Shown piece by piece: positions 9,931 to 16,659 of a stretch of 20,729 nucleotides of DNA. The DNA is from Acidimicrobiia bacterium UBA4744. GTDB taxonomy: Bacteria > Actinomycetota > Acidimicrobiia > Spongiisociales > UBA4744. The stretch spans positions 23,314 through 44,042 of the forward strand of contig DHIO01000028.1 of the NCBI GenBank assembly GCA_002403855.1. The letters run 5' to 3'. Position 1 is the stretch's first letter, and every line of letters starts with the position of its first letter. The notes beneath the pieces were generated by a model. The model saw only the letters and a list, made by a program, of their open reading frames with translations, was not told where the DNA came from and did no database searches. The translations under genes and the position numbers were made by a program.

Positions 9931-11492
9931 TCAATCGTGGCGGGGGGTTTTGACGAGATGTCGTAGGCGACGCGGTTGATGCCGGCCACCTCATTGATGA
10001 CCCGTCCGGAGATGCGCTCGAGGACCTCGTAGGGAAGCCGGGCCCAATCGGCGGTCATTGCATCGTCGCTGGTTACCGCCCGAAGGATCAACGGATATGC
10101 GTATGTTCGTCCGTCGCCCTGAACCCCGACCGTCTTCACGGCGGGCAGCACGGCGAAAGACTGCCACAACTCCCGGTAGAGACCGGCCCGGCGAATCTCC
10201 TCGAGGACTATCGCATCGGCAGTTTGCAGGATCTCGAGTCGTTCCCCGGTGACCTCACCAATGACACGAACGGCCAGGCCGGGACCCGGGAACGGTTGGC
10301 GCCACACGATCTCTTCCGGCAGTCCGAGTTCGGCACCGATTGCCCGCACCTCATCCTTGAAAAGGTCGCGCAGCGGCTCGACGAGTTCGAACTGCATGTC
10401 GTCGGGCAGACCGCCCACATTGTGGTGGCTCTTGATCTTGGCCGCATCTTTCGTGCCCGATTCGATGATGTCGGGGTACAAGGTTCCTTGCACCAGGAAG
10501 TTGGTGTCGACCAGATCTGCAGCGACCTCCTCGAAGACACGGATAAAAGTCTGTCCGATGATCTTGCGTTTGGATTCGGGGTCGGTCACCCCGGCCAGGG
10601 CCGCCAGAAAGCGATCCTGCGCCTTGACGTGAACCAGATTGATATGGAATGTGCGCCGGAAGGTCTCTTCCACTTGTTCGGCTTCGCCCGCCCGCAAGAG
10701 GCCGTGGTCGATGAACACGCAGGTCAGTTGGTCACCGACGGCATGGTGCACCAACGCCGCGGCCACGGACGAGTCGACCCCTCCCGACAGTCCGCAGATG
10801 ACCTTCTCCGACCCCACTTCCGCGCGGATGGCCTCCACCGACTTCTCGATGATCGAATGATGGGTCCAGTTGGGCCGAACCTGGCAAACGTCGAAGAGGA
10901 ACCGCTTGAGAATCTCGTTCCCGCGGGGCGTGTGCGCCACCTCAGGGTGGAACTGCACCCCGTAGACGCGTCGTTCTCGATCCTCCATGGCGGCAACGGG
11001 CGACCCGCCTGTCGAAGCGACGACCTCGAAGCCCGGCGGCGCTTCGACCACTGCGTCACCATGGCTCATCCACACGTCCTGGATCTCGGGGAGTTCGGCG
11101 AACAAGCCGGAACCGTCGATCACGTTGAGTTCGGTCTTGCCGTATTCGGCGCTTCCCGTCCGGGCTACCCGCCCACCCAACCCGTGGGCAAGCAGTTGAT
11201 GGCCGTAGCAAATGCCCAGCATCGGGAGGTCCAGATCGAAGATGTCTTCATCCAGCGCGTAGGCGTCATCGGCGTAGACGGAAGCCGGTCCGCCCGACAG
11301 AACCACTCCGCCCGGGCGACGGGCCGCAATCTGGGCTGCGGTGATATCCCGGGGAACTATCTCGGAAAGAACGTGCGCCTCTCGGATCCGTCGGGCGATC
11401 AACTGGGCATACTGGGCACCCAGATCGACGACCAGCACCCGATCGAAATCTCCTGTCGACGCCTGACCGAAAGAACCGCGCTGTTTGGTCAC
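9921..11492 (-). CDS. guaA: GMP synthase (glutamine-hydrolysing)
   Basis: GMP synthase converts XMP to GMP using ATP and glutamine, the last step of de novo guanine nucleotide synthesis (cytosol). The 523-residue length is normal. The N-terminal class I glutamine amidotransferase has GICYGHQ with nucleophile Cys95, and FHPEV with His182 and Glu184. The ATP-pyrophosphatase domain has the PP-loop SGGVDSS (236-242). The C-terminal dimerisation domain ends KPPATIEWE, the family's highly conserved end. The GTG at 11492 follows the guaB3 stop by six bases, with AGAGG close upstream, so the two guanine genes are one operon. The downstream CheA-like gene starts inside its last codons. Confidence 0.98.
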   Translation of the reverse strand: MTKQRGSFGQASTGDFDRVLVVDLGAQYAQLIARRIREAHVLSEIVPRDITAAQIAARRPGGVVLSGGPASVYADDAYALDEDIFDLDLPMLGICYGHQLLAHGLGGRVARTGSAEYGKTELNVIDGSGLFAELPEIQDVWMSHGDAVVEAPPGFEVVASTGGSPVAAMEDRERRVYGVQFHPEVAHTPRGNEILKRFLFDVCQVRPNWTHHSIIEKSVEAIRAEVGSEKVICGLSGGVDSSVAAALVHHAVGDQLTCVFIDHGLLRAGEAEQVEETFRRTFHINLVHVKAQDRFLAALAGVTDPESKRKIIGQTFIRVFEEVAADLVDTNFLVQGTLYPDIIESGTKDAAKIKSHHNVGGLPDDMQFELVEPLRDLFKDEVRAIGAELGLPEEIVWRQPFPGPGLAVRVIGEVTGERLEILQTADAIVLEEIRRAGLYRELWQSFAVLPAVKTVGVQGDGRTYAYPLILRAVTSDDAMTADWARLPYEVLERISGRVINEVAGINRVAYDISSKPPATIEWE

Positions 11493-11498
11493 GAGCCT

Positions 11499-12656
11499 CT
11501 ACCCCATTCCGACCTGCTGGGAACGTTGCAGCGTCTTGCCCTCGGTTTGGAATGAGGGGGCAACCATCACCTCGGCCTTCTGGAACTCTTTCACATCGGC
11601 GTAGCCGGTGGTCGCCATCGACACTCGCAGTGCCCCAAAGAGATTGCGCCGACCGTCGTTCTCATGGGCGGGTCCGATCAGGATCTCTTCCAGCGTGCCG
11701 AGGTTGCCGACTTGGACGCGGGCGCCCCGCGGCAAAGTTGGGTGGAACGTCGCCATGCCCCAGTGGGCTCCACGACCGGGCGCCTCGGCCGCGGCGGCCA
11801 GCGGCGAACCGATCATCACCGAATCCGCGCCGCAGGCAATCGCCTTGGCCACGTCCCCGCCCGTGCGCATACCGCCGTCGGCGATGACGTGCACATACCG
11901 TCCGGTCTCATCCAGGTAGCGGATGCGGGCGCCGGCCGCGTCGGCGATGGCGGTTGCCTGAGGAACCCCGACTCCGAGCACTCCCCTCGTGGTGCAGGCG
12001 GCGCCGGGTCCAACCCCGACCAGCACCCCGACCGCCCCGGTACGCATCAGGTGCAGTGCCGTCGAAAACGAGGCGCACCCGCCCACGACAACCGGCAGTT
12101 CGAAGCCGGCGATGAACTCCTTGAGGTTGAGGGGCTCATCTCGCGAGGACACGTGTTCGGCCGAAACGACGGTCCCCTGGATGACCAGGATGTCGAGGCC
12201 GGCCTCGACCACCGACCGGGCATACGAACGCACCCGCTGGGGAGTCAGACTGCCGGCAGCGACGACGCCGCTCCTCTTGATTTCGGTGATCCGCCTGCCG
12301 ATGAGGTCGACCTTGACGGGCTCCCGGTAGATCTCTTGCATCCGTAGCGTCGCCTTTTCCGAGGGCAGTTCGGCTATCTCCTCGAAGTACGGCTCGGGGT
12401 CCTCATACCTGGTCCAGAGCCCTTCCAGGTTGAGGATTCCCAGACCTCCCAGGGAGCCGATGGCAACTGCCGTGGCCGGGCTGATGGCCGAGTCCATGGC
12501 CGCACCCAGCATCGGGAGGTCGAAGCGAAAGGCATCGAGTTGCCACGAGATGTCTACGTCTTCGGGATCGCGGGTGCGCCGGCTGGGAACTATGGCGATG
12601 TCGTCGAATCCGAAAGCCCGCCGGCCCGACTTGCCAATACCGATGTCGACTTCCAT
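11499..12656 (-). CDS. guaB3: GuaB3-type IMP dehydrogenase family protein without CBS domains
   Basis: This is a 385-residue member of the IMP dehydrogenase/GMP reductase family. Like the actinobacterial GuaB3 group it lacks the two CBS domains of ordinary GuaB. Barrel motifs are FDDIAIVPSRRTRDPEDVD (N-terminus), PMLGAAMDSA and the catalytic loop GPGAACTTR with Cys221, followed by ADGGMRTGGD and GADSVMIGSPLA, which bind the phosphate. Its position directly before guaA suggests it oxidises IMP to XMP, supplying GuaA. For many GuaB3 proteins the true activity has been uncertain, and a canonical guaB may exist elsewhere in the genome. The ATG at 12656 has GGAGGG five bases upstream. A promoter candidate lies at 12685-12713. 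This appears to be the first gene of the long minus-strand operon. Confidence 0.92.
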   Translation of the reverse strand: MEVDIGIGKSGRRAFGFDDIAIVPSRRTRDPEDVDISWQLDAFRFDLPMLGAAMDSAISPATAVAIGSLGGLGILNLEGLWTRYEDPEPYFEEIAELPSEKATLRMQEIYREPVKVDLIGRRITEIKRSGVVAAGSLTPQRVRSYARSVVEAGLDILVIQGTVVSAEHVSSRDEPLNLKEFIAGFELPVVVGGCASFSTALHLMRTGAVGVLVGVGPGAACTTRGVLGVGVPQATAIADAAGARIRYLDETGRYVHVIADGGMRTGGDVAKAIACGADSVMIGSPLAAAAEAPGRGAHWGMATFHPTLPRGARVQVGNLGTLEEILIGPAHENDGRRNLFGALRVSMATTGYADVKEFQKAEVMVAPSFQTEGKTLQRSQQVGMG

Positions 12657-12684
12657 CAGAACCCTCCGCCTCGAGAGACGACCT

Positions 12685-12713
12685 ACGGTAGCTCGCTTGG
12701 TCCACAGGTCTAA
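12685..12713 (-). promoter_or_regulatory. Putative sigma-70 type promoter of the guaB3-guaA operon
   Basis: Reading the minus strand, TTAGAC (12713-12708) is followed after 17 bases by TACCGT (12690-12685). A start of transcription would fall around 12678, giving a leader of about 20 bases that contains the GGAGGG ribosome site. The spacing is ideal, but both hexamers are only partial matches. Confidence 0.45.
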
Positions 12714-12720
12714 GTCTGGA

Positions 12721-12832
12721 GTTGCAGGTTGCCGGTTGCAGGTTGCAGGCAGCCAGTCACCAGTAGCCGGCGAAGGACGCTTACGGCCCAGAAACCGGCA
12801 ACTGGAAACTTGAAACCTCGAACGGGGAACTA
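12721..12832. repeat. Heptad-phased degenerate tandem repeat
   Basis: From 12721 the sequence reads as consecutive 7-base units in one register. It begins GTTGCAG, GTTGCCG, GTTGCAG, GTTGCAG, GCAGCCA, GTCACCA, GTAGCCG. Three degenerate units follow, then GAAACCG, GCAACTG, GAAACTT, GAAACCT, CGAACGG, GGAACTA. Most units have G at position 1 and C at position 5. GTTGCCGGTT (12728-12737) and AACCGGCAAC (12793-12802) are also exact reverse complements, so the block can fold on itself. It occupies the gap between the divergent guaB3 and CPBP protease genes. A protein-coding explanation is unlikely. Confidence 0.75.
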
Positions 12833-12836
12833 CTCT
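12810..12836 (+). promoter_or_regulatory. Weak putative promoter for the CPBP protease, leaderless start
   Basis: TACTCT (12831-12836) is a TANNNT-type -10 box ending eight bases before the GTG start at 12845, and there is no Shine-Dalgarno sequence. TTGAAA (12810-12815), contributed by the heptad repeats, could be the -35, but the 15-base spacer is short. Confidence 0.3.
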
Positions 12837-12844
12837 TCTCCTCC

Positions 12845-13606
12845 GTGAGTCTGCCGCCTCTATCCGCGCCCCCGTCCCATCGCTGGCGTTTCAGCGACTT
12901 CCTGCTCGTGTGGTTGGCAGGTTTCGTCACCTCGCTGGTCGGCACCGCCATCGGCATTGCGGTGGGACTCGGCGGATCTATCACCGAACTGACGACGGCA
13001 ATCCCACCCGAATTGCTGTTCTGGGTGGCTCTGCCATCCCAGTTCTTCGGGATGTTGTTGGCTCTGGCCTGGGTCAGCCAGCGGCGCGGCTCCGGCAGCT
13101 TCACTACCGATTACGGCTTCTCCGTCCAGGTGCGCGACCTGTGGTACATCCTCCTCGGGATGTTGCTCCTCGTGGCATTGGGGCTGGCGATCACCCCCCT
13201 GGCCGAACTCCTCGGAGCCGACGAAACCCCGCAGGTGGCCACCGAAGCGATCTCGCTCGCTACTGACGTTCCCACCCAGATCATGATCGTGCTCACCGTC
13301 GCCGTGGCGACACCGATCGTGGAGGAACTGACCTTCCGCGGTCTCCTGCTCCGGTATCTGGAAGAGAGGATGACACCCCGCCTGGCCATGGTGATCTCGG
13401 CGGCGCTGTTCGGCGTGTTCCACATGCTGGGCGTCACGGGAACCGCGGGGGCGATCGTGGCGGTGATACAGACCTTCTTGGCCGGGTTGGTGCTGGCCTA
13501 CGTCACGCAGAGGTCGGGCACGCTCAGCCGGGCCATACTCATCCACTGCGGATTCAATCTGATCACGATCCTCGTCCTCTTCTTCATCCCAGATCTGGCG
13601 GTGTGA
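12845..13606 (+). CDS. CPBP family intramembrane glutamic protease
   Basis: This is a 253-residue polytopic membrane protein of the CAAX protease/bacteriocin-processing (Abi) family. Hydrophobic helices lie at about 18-42, 55-77, 100-122, 143-158, 180-197, 203-221 and 231-250. The conserved motifs are complete. They are EELTFR (Glu160, Glu161, Arg165), FGVFH (His193) and HCGFN (His234, Asn238), which form the intramembrane active site. Its substrate is unknown. Family members act in protein processing, bacteriocin self-immunity or signalling. The GTG at 12845 gives the best N-terminus, as no other start precedes the first membrane helix. It is monocistronic, divergent from guaB3 and convergent with trpS, with no toxin or peptide gene next to it. 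Confidence 0.9.
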   Translation: MSLPPLSAPPSHRWRFSDFLLVWLAGFVTSLVGTAIGIAVGLGGSITELTTAIPPELLFWVALPSQFFGMLLALAWVSQRRGSGSFTTDYGFSVQVRDLWYILLGMLLLVALGLAITPLAELLGADETPQVATEAISLATDVPTQIMIVLTVAVATPIVEELTFRGLLLRYLEERMTPRLAMVISAALFGVFHMLGVTGTAGAIVAVIQTFLAGLVLAYVTQRSGTLSRAILIHCGFNLITILVLFFIPDLAV

Positions 13607-13618
13607 AGCTCCGAACTT

Positions 13619-13655
13619 GCGTGAGAAACCTGCGCATAGCGCGGGAAAGTCACGC
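13619..13655. repeat. Symmetrical hairpin between convergent genes (terminator or dispersed repeat)
   Basis: In the 64-base gap between the protease and trpS stops, two 17-base arms face each other across a 3-base ATA loop. GCGTGA pairs with TCACGC, then GAAA opposes AAAG without pairing, then CCTGCGC pairs with GCGCGGG (one G-T). An alternative pairing, GAAACCTG (13625-13632) with CAGGTTTC (13661-13668), competes with it. The position suits a bidirectional terminator, but there is no T tract on either strand. The regular arms with a symmetrical internal loop look like a REP-type palindromic element. Confidence 0.6.
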
Positions 13656-13670
13656 CAGAACAGGTTTCGG

Positions 13671-14672
13671 TCAGGCCCGTTGGCCCAGCCGGGCATCAAA
13701 CCCGAGCTTCTTGCGCACCGAGGCCATCTCCCCCTCCGCCCGGGTGCGGGCGTCGAGTGCGCCCTTGACCATGATGCGGGTGACCTCTTCGTCGTCGAGG
13801 CCGTAGAAAGCCGACCGAATCGGGCTGAGCCCCTCGACGACGGCCTCGCCCACCGTGACTTTGAAGTGTCCGTACGGAGTGTCGTGGTATTCCTCGACCA
13901 AGTCGTCGATCGAACGCTGGGTGAAGAGGGCCAGGATGTCCAGTAGGTTCGAGATCCCCGGCTTCTCTTCCCGGTCGTAGCGGATCTCGCGCTCAGAATC
14001 GGTCACGGCCGCCTTGAACCGTTTGCGGATTGTGTCCGGTTCATCCAGCAGCAAGACCCGGGTGTTGGGGTCCTCATCCGATTTCGACATCTTGGTCGTC
14101 GGATTCTTCAAGGACATGATCCGAGCGCCCATCTCGGGGGTGATCTGCTCCGGAACCGGGAACTCTTCGCCGTACCGAGAGTTGAACCGCTCCGACAGGT
14201 CGCGGGCCAGCTCCAGGTGCTGGGTCTGATCGTCGCCGACCGGTACCGCATGGGCCTTGTGCACCAGGATGTCGGCCGCCATGAGCACCGGATAGGCGAA
14301 CAAGCCGAGGTTCTCGCCGGCTTTGTTCGCCTTTTCCTTGAATTGGGTCATCCGATTGAGAGCACCGAGCGATGTGATCGTGCTCAGCATCCACGAGAGC
14401 TCGGCGTGCTGTGGCACCTGGCTCTGGAAGTAGAGCAGCGAACGGGCGGGATCCACCCCCACCGCCAGCAACAACTTGGCGGTATTCAGACGGCTGCGGT
14501 GCAGGGCCACCGGGTCGAACGGTACGGTGATGGCATGCAGGTCCACCACGCAGTAGATGGCGTCGTAGCTGTCCTGCAGGTTGACCCAGTTCCGCAACGC
14601 CCCCAGGTAATTGCCGATATGGATGTCACCGGTCGGCTGGATGCCGGAAAACACCGTCTTCTTGTCGCTCAA
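13671..14672 (-). CDS. trpS: Tryptophanyl-tRNA synthetase
   Basis: This class I aminoacyl-tRNA synthetase charges tRNA-Trp. Its 333 residues are the normal bacterial length. It shows FSGIQPTGDIHIGN (HIGH-type motif, HIGN at 18-21), the tryptophan- and ATP-binding segments VDLHAIT and PVGDDQTQHLELARD, and a perfect KMSKS at 194-198. The start is TTG at 14672, chosen because GAGGAG (14684-14679 on the minus strand) lies six bases upstream and MSDKKTVFSG is the expected N-terminus. No ATG or GTG fits better. It is monocistronic. The upstream leader may be about 110 bases long if the promoter candidate at 14790-14819 is right, and it contains very GC-rich palindromes (14694-14717) just before the ribosome site. 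Confidence 0.97.
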   Translation of the reverse strand: MSDKKTVFSGIQPTGDIHIGNYLGALRNWVNLQDSYDAIYCVVDLHAITVPFDPVALHRSRLNTAKLLLAVGVDPARSLLYFQSQVPQHAELSWMLSTITSLGALNRMTQFKEKANKAGENLGLFAYPVLMAADILVHKAHAVPVGDDQTQHLELARDLSERFNSRYGEEFPVPEQITPEMGARIMSLKNPTTKMSKSDEDPNTRVLLLDEPDTIRKRFKAAVTDSEREIRYDREEKPGISNLLDILALFTQRSIDDLVEEYHDTPYGHFKVTVGEAVVEGLSPIRSAFYGLDDEEVTRIMVKGALDARTRAEGEMASVRKKLGFDARLGQRA

Positions 14673-14896
14673 CTTCCACTCCTCAATGAGAAACGCCGGG
14701 GCCCCGGGCCGCCGGCGGGTTCATCGTGCGCGCGTCGGCCCTCAGCTGCCCGACAACCACCACACACAGTTCACACACATCGCGTCGCGAGAGTACAGCA
14801 ATGACGGGCGATTCTCCAACGAGGGCCCGCCTCGGTCGAATGCATCAGCCGAGTCGAATCTCATAGCGCAAGTCCTACCCGCCCGCCCGGACACTG
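14673..14896. other. Divergent intergenic region between trpS and the cimA promoter
   Basis: No gene is supported here. On the minus strand it holds the trpS ribosome site, a GC-rich dyad (CGCCGG 14694-14699 with CCGGCG 14712-14717 around GGCCCCGGG), CA-rich direct repeats (14761-14778) and the near-palindrome TCGCGTCGCGA (14780-14790). On the plus strand it leads into the cimA promoter. Confidence 0.6.
14790..14819 (-). promoter_or_regulatory. Putative trpS promoter
   Basis: On the minus strand TTGGAG (14819-14814), an 18-base spacer and TACTCT (14795-14790) form a plausible promoter. It predicts a 5' leader of about 110 bases before the trpS TTG start. TCGCGTCGCGA (14780-14790) abuts the -10 and could be an operator. 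Confidence 0.35.
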
Positions 14897-14925
14897 TTGA
14901 CGGCTGCGACCAGATGCGTCATACT
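14897..14925 (+). promoter_or_regulatory. Promoter of the cimA leader
   Basis: TTGACG (14897-14902), a 17-base spacer and CATACT (14920-14925) match the vegetative consensus well. Transcription should start around 14932-14934, that is at or just before the ATG of the leader peptide. The leader peptide would then be translated from a leaderless or nearly leaderless mRNA. Confidence 0.7.
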
Positions 14926-14933
14926 TTGCCGCC

Positions 14934-14969
14934 ATGTTCACGCCTGCCACCACGATCATTATCGACTAG
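14934..14969 (+). CDS. Isoleucine-rich leader peptide of cimA (attenuator)
   Basis: An 11-codon ORF, ATG TTC ACG CCT GCC ACC, then ACG ATC ATT ATC GAC TAG, encodes MFTPATTIIID. Three consecutive isoleucine codons (14955-14963) follow two threonine codons and stand just before the stop. The downstream gene, citramalate synthase, feeds isoleucine synthesis. The ORF begins about eight bases after a good -10 box, has no Shine-Dalgarno site, and is followed immediately by a strong hairpin and an intrinsic terminator. A run of codons for the pathway's end product in front of a terminator is the hallmark of ribosome-mediated attenuation. It is too short for ordinary gene finders. Confidence 0.8.
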   Translation: MFTPATTIIID

Positions 14970-14992
14970 CGCATACGGACAACCGTGTGCGC
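14969..14992 (+). promoter_or_regulatory. Pause or switch hairpin of the cimA attenuator
   Basis: GCGCATACGG (14969-14978) pairs along its whole length with CCGTGTGCGC (14983-14992), 10 bp with one G-U, closing an ACAA tetraloop. Its 5' arm starts on the last base of the leader-peptide stop codon. A ribosome sitting at the stop would cover that arm, while one stalled at the isoleucine codons would leave most of it free. It ends two bases before the terminator stem. Confidence 0.75.
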
Positions 14993-14994
14993 CC

Positions 14995-15022
14995 AAACCC
15001 TTCGCCCCGCGGAGGGTTTTTT
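14995..15022 (+). terminator. Intrinsic terminator in the cimA leader
   Basis: AAACCCTTCGC (14995-15005) pairs with GCGGAGGGTTT (15009-15019), an 11-bp stem with one wobble and a CCC loop, and leads into a run of six T (15017-15022). It lies between the promoter and the cimA start, so it must be conditional for cimA to be expressed. That supports attenuation. Confidence 0.85.
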
Positions 15023-15041
15023 GATACCCGGGGAGATCGCC

Positions 15042-16631
15042 ATGAAGACCGAAATCTACGACACCACCCTACGAGACGGTTCTCAGCAGGAAGGCATCTC
15101 ACTGACCGTCGGTGACAAACTGAGGATCGCCTCCCTGCTCGACGAGTTGGGAGTCGACTACGTCGAGGGTGGGTGGCCGGGCGCCAATCCCAAAGACGAC
15201 GAGTTCTTCCGCCGGGCACAGACGGAGTTGGACTTCGGGACCGCCACCCTGGTCGCCTTCGGCTCCACCCGTCGACCGCGGGGTTCCGTGACCGACGATC
15301 CCCAGCTGAAGGCGCTGCTCGCCGCCGACACCGAGATCATCTGCATCGTGGGCAAGTCGTGGGACTACCACGTGCTCGAAGCCCTCCGTACCGATCTCGA
15401 CGAAGGCCTGCGGATGGTCTCCGAGTCGATCGACTACCTGCGCAACCAGGACCGCAGGGTCTTCTTCGACGCCGAACACTTCTTCGACGGCTTCCGAACC
15501 AACCCGGAATACGCCTTGCGGGTGCTCCGGGCGGCTACCGAAGCCGGAGCCGAACGACTGGTGCTGTGTGATACGAACGGCGGAACCCTCCCCGCCCCGA
15601 TCTTGAAAACCATCGGCGAGGTCCAAAACGCTCTCCCCGACAGCCAATTGGGCGTCCACTTCCACGACGACGTCGGTTGCGCAGTGGCCAGCTCGCTGGT
15701 GGCGGTCGATGCCGGCGTCCGGCAAGTACAGGGATGCATCAACGGCTACGGAGAACGCACGGGCAACGCCGACCTCTCGACCCTCATTCCCGACCTGGTC
15801 CTCAAGATGGACCTTCCGGTGCTCCCCGAAGGAAGACTCGAGCTTCTCGGGCCCGTGGCCCACCACGTCGCCGACGTCGTCAACATCGCTCTCGACCCCC
15901 ACCATCCCTATGTCGGAACATCAGCGTTCACCCACAAGGCAGGACTGCACACCTCGGCCCTGGCTCGACGGCCGGACGCCTACGAACACGAGAACCCTTC
16001 GCAGGTAGGGAACCATACCCGGATGGTCGTATCGGAGCTGGCCGGCCGGGCGAGCGTCCTGGCCGAAGCGGAGAATCTCGGGCTCGAGGTCGATGCCGAC
16101 ACCGCTGGACGCATCCTGGAACAGGTCAAAGACCTCGAGCACCAGGGCTACCACTTCGAAGCGGCAGACGGGTCCTTCGAGTTGCTGATGCGCCGGGCGA
16201 TCGGATGGGAACAGGACTTCTTCGAACTGGAATCCTTTCGGGTGTTCACCGACCGGCGAGCCGATGAAGGAATCGTCGCCGAAGCCACCGTCAAGGTCGT
16301 AGTCAACGGCGAACGAGTCGTAACCACCGGCGAGGGAGTCGGTCCGGTGCACGCACTGGATCAGGCCCTCCGAGCCGCTCTGCGAGGCGCCTACCCGGAA
16401 ATCGACCGGCTCCGGCTCACCGACTACCGGGTCCGCGTACTGGACTCCTCACACGGGACCGGAGCGACGGTGCGGGTGCTGCTGGAGACCTCCGACGAGG
16501 ACGAAACGTGGGGAACGATCGGTGTCCACGAGAACGTCATCGAAGCTTCGTGGGATGCCCTCACGGAGGGCCTGATCGTTGGGATGCTGCGGCGGCAGAG
16601 GTCCGGCCGTCCTAGTCCTGAAGGAACGTAG
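15042..16631 (+). CDS. cimA: (R)-citramalate synthase
   Basis: Citramalate synthase condenses pyruvate and acetyl-CoA to (R)-citramalate, the first step of the threonine-independent route to 2-oxobutyrate and isoleucine. The 529-residue length and features match the CimA subgroup of the LeuA/homocitrate synthase family. The N-terminus YDTTLRDGSQQEGIS carries catalytic Arg11. FFDAEHFFDGF (141-151) is the CimA signature. LCDTNGG (175-181) and VHFHDD (metal-binding His206 and His208) follow, then GYGERTGNADL. The C-terminal domain (about 400-510) is the LeuA-type regulatory domain expected to bind isoleucine. The ATG at 15042 has GGGGAG six bases upstream. An in-frame GTG at 14985 would start inside the leader hairpin and was rejected. 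Expression is probably controlled by the upstream Ile-rich leader peptide and terminator. Confidence 0.95.
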   Translation: MKTEIYDTTLRDGSQQEGISLTVGDKLRIASLLDELGVDYVEGGWPGANPKDDEFFRRAQTELDFGTATLVAFGSTRRPRGSVTDDPQLKALLAADTEIICIVGKSWDYHVLEALRTDLDEGLRMVSESIDYLRNQDRRVFFDAEHFFDGFRTNPEYALRVLRAATEAGAERLVLCDTNGGTLPAPILKTIGEVQNALPDSQLGVHFHDDVGCAVASSLVAVDAGVRQVQGCINGYGERTGNADLSTLIPDLVLKMDLPVLPEGRLELLGPVAHHVADVVNIALDPHHPYVGTSAFTHKAGLHTSALARRPDAYEHENPSQVGNHTRMVVSELAGRASVLAEAENLGLEVDADTAGRILEQVKDLEHQGYHFEAADGSFELLMRRAIGWEQDFFELESFRVFTDRRADEGIVAEATVKVVVNGERVVTTGEGVGPVHALDQALRAALRGAYPEIDRLRLTDYRVRVLDSSHGTGATVRVLLETSDEDETWGTIGVHENVIEASWDALTEGLIVGMLRRQRSGRPSPEGT

Positions 16632-16659
16632 GAAGGTGGACCGGGTGGGCATTCCCCAC

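Noticed and set aside
10224..11555. 443-codon open frame on the plus strand
   Set aside because: It is antisense to guaA and the guaB3 end. No family motif or ribosome site is present, so it is a codon-bias shadow.
14985..15041. Upstream GTG start for cimA at 14985
   Set aside because: It lies within the leader hairpin and would translate through the terminator. ATG 15042 has a proper ribosome site and gives the usual CimA N-terminus.
15099..15905. 268-codon open frame on the minus strand
   Set aside because: It is antisense to cimA, which is unambiguous.
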